64,000 nt of DNA from Streptomyces sp. YPW6. GTDB taxonomy: Bacteria > Actinomycetota > Actinomycetes > Streptomycetales > Streptomycetaceae. Position 1 is the stretch's first letter; every line of letters begins with the position of its first letter. Location of the stretch: positions 1,647,001-1,711,000 of the forward strand of contig NZ_CP076457.1 of assembly GCF_018866325.1 (NCBI RefSeq). The letters are read 5' to 3'. The position numbers and the translations under genes were made by a program. Positions 60,027 through 64,000 of this stretch are shown here, in pieces. Under the pieces are notes generated by a model. It searched no databases, was not told the DNA's origin, and saw nothing but the letters and a program-made list of their open reading frames with translations.

Positions 60027-60878
60027 ATGCGCCACCTCCCCGGCCCACGCCGCTCCCCCGCCCGTCGCACCCTGCTGCCCCTCGTGCTCGTGGGGCTCCT
60101 GCTGTACGTGCTGCTTCCGGCCGGCCCCACCGGGCCGGCCCCGCGGTCCGGGCTGTCCACTCCCCTGGCGGCGACGGGGGCGTCGGCCTTCGTCCCGCGT
60201 ACGGACGACGACGCACGTACGGACGGCGGCCCGGTCATGGACGTCGACCCGGCCGCAGACGGCGGCCCGGTCATGGACGCCGACCCGGCCGCAGACGGCG
60301 GCCCTCTCACGGACACCGACCCCGTCACGGACGGCGGGGCCCGGAGCTGGCCGCTGGTGGGAAGGCCTGCGCTGTTACGGGGCTTTGAGCCGCCCGCCAC
60401 TCCGTACGGGCCCGGCCACCGCGGCGTGGACCTCGCCTCGTGGCCGGGCGCCCGGGTGCTGGCGGCCGCCGACGGCCGGGTGTCGTTCGCGGGGCGGGTG
60501 GCGGGACGCGGGGTCCTCGCCATCGAGGTGGCCGACAGCGGTTCGCCGCCGTTGCGCACCACCTACGAGCCGGTGCGGTCGCTGGTCGAGGAGAGCGTGA
60601 GCGTGCGCGCGGGACAGCCGGTCGGGGTGCTGGAGGACGGGCCGTTCCACTGTGCGGTGCGGTGCCTGCACTGGGGGCTGCGGCGCGGGGAGGCCTACCT
60701 GGACCCGCTCTCCCTGCTGCCGCCCACGCTGCTGCGGAGAGGGCCTTCGCGGTTGCTGCCGGTGTTCGGCGTGCCGGAGCCGGGACCTCACGCTCAGGCG
60801 TGGGCGTTCCGCGGGGGACGTGGGCGGGTCAGCCGCTCACTCCGCGCAGGACCATCGCGACGGCGGTGTCCGCGATGA
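60027..60878 (+). CDS. M23-family peptidase domain protein
   Basis: A 283-residue protein. A membrane anchor or uncleaved signal is at about 15-33 (LLPLVLVGLLLYVLLPAG). A linker holds three 12-residue acidic repeats (DGGPVMDVDPAA and variants), followed by an M23/LytM domain with HRGVDLAS and, later, CLHWGLRRGE. These hold the usual His and Asp zinc ligands. It probably cuts or senses peptidoglycan outside the membrane. The 3' end overlaps the convergent TetR gene by 50 bases. Confidence 0.8.
   Translation: MRHLPGPRRSPARRTLLPLVLVGLLLYVLLPAGPTGPAPRSGLSTPLAATGASAFVPRTDDDARTDGGPVMDVDPAADGGPVMDADPAADGGPLTDTDPVTDGGARSWPLVGRPALLRGFEPPATPYGPGHRGVDLASWPGARVLAAADGRVSFAGRVAGRGVLAIEVADSGSPPLRTTYEPVRSLVEESVSVRAGQPVGVLEDGPFHCAVRCLHWGLRRGEAYLDPLSLLPPTLLRRGPSRLLPVFGVPEPGPHAQAWAFRGGRGRVSRSLRAGPSRRRCPR
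60222..60329. repeat. Three 36-bp tandem units inside the M23 gene
   Basis: Units start at 60222, 60258 and 60294 and encode 12-residue Asp/Pro/Gly-rich repeats in the linker; frame is kept. Confidence 0.8.
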
Positions 60879-61410
60879 CGTCCGGCTCTTCGGCGACGCC
60901 CAGTTCGATCCGGCGTACGGCGGCGTCGACCGACCCTTGCAGGAGCATGGCGGCCAGCCTCGGCTGGGTGTGGCCCAGGTCGCCGAGCGCTTCGACGATC
61001 ATGGCGATCAACCCGCCGTGCGCGGCCCGGATCTTCTCCCGCGCGCCGGCGTCCAGCTCACTCGCGGAGATCGCGACGACGGCGCGGTGGCGGCGGTCCC
61101 CCACGAGGTCGAGCTGGCGGCGCACATACGCCTCGATCTTCGCCTCGGGGGTCTCGGCGCGCTGCATGGCGTTCTCGACCTCGGCCGCCCAGACGGGGAA
61201 GTCGACGGCGCACAGCTCCTCCACGACGGCGGCACGGGAGCGGAAGTACTCGTACACGGAGGACCGCGCGAGGCCCGTGCGCTCGGCGAGTGCGGGGAAG
61301 GTCAGCGCTTCCGTACCGCCCTCGGACAGCAGGGAGCGCGCGGCGTCCAGGAGGGCGCCGCGCTGCATGGTCCGGTGCTCGGCCACGGAGGCCGCTCGAA
61401 TCCTGGGCAC
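60829..61410 (-). CDS. TetR-family transcriptional regulator
   Basis: A 193-residue repressor. The helix-turn-helix is LLDAARSLLSEGGTEALTFP followed by ALAERTGLARSSVYEYF; the C-terminal ligand region is not diagnostic. GTG 61410. Target genes unknown. It stands alone, overlapping the convergent peptidase gene. Confidence 0.85.
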   Translation of the reverse strand: MPRIRAASVAEHRTMQRGALLDAARSLLSEGGTEALTFPALAERTGLARSSVYEYFRSRAAVVEELCAVDFPVWAAEVENAMQRAETPEAKIEAYVRRQLDLVGDRRHRAVVAISASELDAGAREKIRAAHGGLIAMIVEALGDLGHTQPRLAAMLLQGSVDAAVRRIELGVAEEPDVIADTAVAMVLRGVSG

Positions 61411-61467
61411 GGATCCACTCTACGGCGGCAGGCGCGCGGAGGAAGGGCACAGCCACCGATCGAATGG

Positions 61468-61561
61468 CCGGGGAGGGCCGCGGAGGGTCGCAGACGGGCC
61501 CGAGACGGCGGGAGCCGGGGAGGGCCGCGGACGCTCGCAGACAGGCCCGAGACGGCGCGAG
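61468..61561. repeat. Two tandem copies of a 47-bp unit
   Basis: 61468-61514 and 61515-61561 match except for a few bases; both start CCGGGGAGGGCCGCGGA. They lie between the TetR gene start and the whiG stop. Confidence 0.8.
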
Positions 61562-61604
61562 TCGGGAGCCGAGATGGCCCGGGAAGTGAGACGCGAGCGG
61601 GACG

Positions 61605-62441
61605 TCAGCGGCCCGCGTCGGCCAGCTTCGCCCGGAGCTGGAGCACGGACTTCGTGTGGATCTGGCTGACCCGGCTCTCGGTCACGCCGAGGACGTTGCC
61701 GATCTCCGCGAGGGTGAGGCCCTCGTAGTAGTACAGGGTCACCACGGTCTTCTCGCGGTCGGGGAGGGTGTTGATGGCCCGCGCGAGCAGTCTTCGCAGC
61801 TCGCGGTCCTCGGCGACCTCCACCGGATTATCGGCGGCGGTGTCCTCCAGGGTGTCCATCAGGCTCAGCCGGTCGCCGCCCTCACCGCCGACGTGCAGGA
61901 GCTCTTCCAGAGCGACCACGTTCGCCAGCGACAACTGGCTGAAAACAGCATGCAGTTCCTCCAGCGCGATGCCCATCTCCGAGGCGACCTCGGCCTCCGA
62001 TGGCGTACGCCGGAACTGCGCCTCCAGCGTGGCGTACGCACGCTCCACGTTCCGCGCCTTCTGCCGGACGGACCGCGGGATCCAGTCGAGGGCACGGAGT
62101 TCGTCGATCATGGCGCCGCGGATCCTGGTGATCGCGTACGTCTCGAACTTGATGGCCCGCTCGATGTCGAACTTCTCGATGGCGTCGATCAGTCCGAACA
62201 CCCCGGAGGAGACGAAGTCGGCCTGCTCGACGTTGGAGGGCAGCCCCACGCTGACCCGGCCCGCGACGTACTTCACGAGCGGCGAGTAGTGCAGGATCAG
62301 CTGCTCCCGCAGCCGCTCGTCGCCCGTGGTCTTGTAGGAACGCCACAACTCGTCGAGGGAGGAGGGAGCGGGAGGGCGCACAGTGCCACGCGCAACCGGT
62401 GGTTTCGCCGCGCGGTCAGACCCGGAGGTGTGCTGGGGCAT
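61605..62441 (-). CDS. whiG: Sporulation sigma factor WhiG
   Basis: A 278-residue FliA-class sigma factor. Region 2 ([20 protein letters not shown] to [20 protein letters not shown]), region 3 and region 4 ([23 protein letters not shown], then ESRVSQIH) are complete. In Streptomyces WhiG commits aerial hyphae to sporulation. Position between dprA and rpsB matches other streptomycetes. Confidence 0.95.
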   Translation of the reverse strand: MPQHTSGSDRAAKPPVARGTVRPPAPSSLDELWRSYKTTGDERLREQLILHYSPLVKYVAGRVSVGLPSNVEQADFVSSGVFGLIDAIEKFDIERAIKFETYAITRIRGAMIDELRALDWIPRSVRQKARNVERAYATLEAQFRRTPSEAEVASEMGIALEELHAVFSQLSLANVVALEELLHVGGEGGDRLSLMDTLEDTAADNPVEVAEDRELRRLLARAINTLPDREKTVVTLYYYEGLTLAEIGNVLGVTESRVSQIHTKSVLQLRAKLADAGR

Positions 62442-62695
62442 GTGGTGCCTTGAGCCGTTCTGCCGTGAAGTGCTGGAGGACGTGTGTCTGAAGCGGAATC
62501 CTTGTGAGCGTAGCGTGACTGTGGCGTCGCAGTCCGCGCAGGACGGGAGTTCCCCGCCGTGTGATTGCCTGCCGCCCCTGGCGCCGTTCGCGCCCGTCCG
62601 GGACCAGGGCCGTCGCCTTTGGCGGGGGTCCCGGACAGGTCACCGATCGATCGTGCGAGGTCATCGGCCTTACCTTTTCACCCGAATGCTCCAGG

Positions 62696-63931
62696 TCAAG
62701 TATCGCCTCGCCGCGCGTCGCCGTTGCGTGCCGGAGGAAGCGTCAACCGCCAGCCGTCGCCCTCGCGTTCGACGAACCCCAGTGAGTGGAGTTCGTACAG
62801 TCGAGCGAGCGTTTCGTCGACCGAGGTCCCCGCGGTGCGTGCGAGGTCACGGGGATGGGTGACCCCGTGGCGGGGAAGCGCGTCGAGGACCCGTGCGGCG
62901 ACCGCGTCCAGGTGGTCTCTGGGCAGCACCGGGCCGCGGCGGGCCGGCGGGAGGTCGCCGATGGCCCCGACCAGCTCGACGACTTCGTCCGCGTCGGTGA
63001 CGAGGACGCCTTCACCGCGCAACAGCTCGTGAACCCCCGCCGACAGGCCACTGGTGGCCGGACCCGGCACCCCCATCGAGAAGCGGCCGAGGCGTTGTGC
63101 CCGGCGGGCGGTGACCAGCGAACCGCTACGGTAGGGGGCTTCGACCACGACCGTGCCCCGGGTCAGCGCGGCGATGACGCGGTTGCGGGTGATGAACCGG
63201 CTGCGGGTGGGGTGGGCGGACGGCGGCAACTCGGCGACGACGAGACCCTGTTCAGCGATACGCCCGAGCAACTCGGCGTGCCCGCGCGGGTAGGGGACGT
63301 CGACCCCGCAGGCGAGCACCGCCGTCGTCGCCCCACCCGCGGCCAGCGCCCCCCGGTGAGCGGCCCCGTCGACGCCGAACGCCGCCCCCGACACCACCAC
63401 CCAGCCGCGCTCCGCGAGCCCGGAGCCGAGGGTGGCCGCCATGTGCGCCCCGTACGCGGTGCAGGCCCTCGCGCCGACCACCGCGACCGAGCGCAGGGAC
63501 CACAGGCGCAGGTCGGGCCGCCCACGCACCCAGAGCCCGACGGGCCGCGCGTCGCCGAGGTCGTCCAGCTGGCTCGGCCACTCCCGGTCGCCCGGGCAGA
63601 CGAAGCGCCCGCCCACCGCGGCGACCGCTGCCAGGTCCCGCCCCGGCTCCGCGGCGGCCGCCCGCAGCCGGTAGCCACCGAGCCGCGCTGCGGTCATCCC
63701 CGGGAGCTCCTCGGCGGAGCCGTCCTCGGTGGTGAGCCTCCGCATCAGCTCGACCGGGCCGGTGAGCCGCAGCCACCGCCCGGCACGCTCGTCCCCCGGC
63801 TCCAGCACCCGGGTCAGAGCGGCCCTGGCCAGCCGCTGAACCGTGCGGTCCGGGTCCTCCCGCTCACCTTCGCGATCCGGGACCGGGTCGCACTCCCGGT
63901 CGGGGCCGTGCCCGCGATCGAGCCCTCGCAC
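62696..63931 (-). CDS. dprA: DNA-processing protein DprA; N-terminus may extend past the window
   Basis: About 411 residues visible. The Rossmann-type DprA core contains VAVVGARACTAYG, VVSGAAFGVDGAAHRGAL and NRVIAALTRGTVVVEAPYRSGSL; the C-terminus has a winged-helix-like end (LYELHSLGFVEREGD). DprA loads RecA on single-stranded DNA in transformation; its role in streptomycetes is less clear. GTG 63931 is the first start seen, but the frame stays open to base 64000 through Pro/Arg-rich codons, so the true start may lie outside. Confidence 0.88.
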   Translation of the reverse strand: MRGLDRGHGPDRECDPVPDREGEREDPDRTVQRLARAALTRVLEPGDERAGRWLRLTGPVELMRRLTTEDGSAEELPGMTAARLGGYRLRAAAAEPGRDLAAVAAVGGRFVCPGDREWPSQLDDLGDARPVGLWVRGRPDLRLWSLRSVAVVGARACTAYGAHMAATLGSGLAERGWVVVSGAAFGVDGAAHRGALAAGGATTAVLACGVDVPYPRGHAELLGRIAEQGLVVAELPPSAHPTRSRFITRNRVIAALTRGTVVVEAPYRSGSLVTARRAQRLGRFSMGVPGPATSGLSAGVHELLRGEGVLVTDADEVVELVGAIGDLPPARRGPVLPRDHLDAVAARVLDALPRHGVTHPRDLARTAGTSVDETLARLYELHSLGFVEREGDGWRLTLPPARNGDARRGDT

Positions 63932-64000
63932 GGGATCCCGGCCGCGCTCCGGGGCCGGGCCGGGCTCCCCGCCCCTGTGCGGCCCGTACTCCGGGTCCGG

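Noticed and set aside
1..64000. Secondary-metabolite gene cluster
   Set aside because: No polyketide, peptide, terpene or RiPP enzymes were recognised; the transporters and regulators present belong to primary metabolism or the mobile element.

Overview
The window looks like a stretch of a Streptomyces (or close actinomycete) linear chromosome. It is very GC-rich with strong third-position GC bias, uses many GTG starts, and has genes overlapping by ATGA/GTGA. It carries Streptomyces-typical genes in a recognisable order: whiG, rpsB-tsf-pyrH-frr-cdsA, rlmN, GABA and polyamine genes, and a DasR-type chitinase promoter. Gene names come from motif and domain recognition; no database search was possible.

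Region 1 (1-31 kb). The left edge cuts an IS110-family transposase that carries a frameshift. Next come an aldehyde dehydrogenase, a PucR-type regulator, a large membrane protein with a degenerate P-loop, gabT, a PAP2 phosphatase and a secreted GH18 chitinase. A minus-strand operon (19.75 to 12.5 kb) then encodes an aminobutyraldehyde-type dehydrogenase, a PotDABC polyamine importer and an FAD amine oxidase. After a few housekeeping genes (NADAR, DUF4190, adenosine deaminase, GDPD) a second polyamine module follows: a lone PotD paralogue and another aldehyde dehydrogenase, divergent from an Lrp regulator and a class III aminotransferase. Together these suggest uptake of putrescine or spermidine and conversion through aminobutyraldehyde and GABA to succinate.

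Region 2 (29-40.6 kb). An ABC exporter pair, an SRPBCC protein, a GT87-like membrane protein with an internal 36-bp repeat, a NarL-type two-component system, a thiamine ABC transporter (thiBPQ) behind a TPP riboswitch, and rlmN.

Region 3 (40.6-54.8 kb). A 14.2-kb actinomycete integrative and conjugative element (AICE) lies between 42-bp perfect direct repeats. It is inserted across the start codon of rlmN, not in a tRNA gene. It carries a methyltransferase and a divergent GntR regulator sharing one operator, a Nudix gene, small membrane genes, a cysteine-rich PP-loop protein, a TraB/FtsK translocase, a CTAG-rich repeat cluster, a lone PD-(D/E)xK restriction-type nuclease, a prim-pol and SF3 helicase replication module, a 27-bp inverted repeat, an excisionase and a tyrosine integrase. 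In the integrated state the first promoter seen upstream of rlmN is one belonging to the element and apparently controlled by its GntR regulator.

Region 4 (54.8-64 kb). cdsA, frr, pyrH, tsf and rpsB on the minus strand, an M23 peptidase, a TetR regulator, whiG and dprA (N-terminus at or beyond the window edge). No tRNA, rRNA or CRISPR array was recognised.
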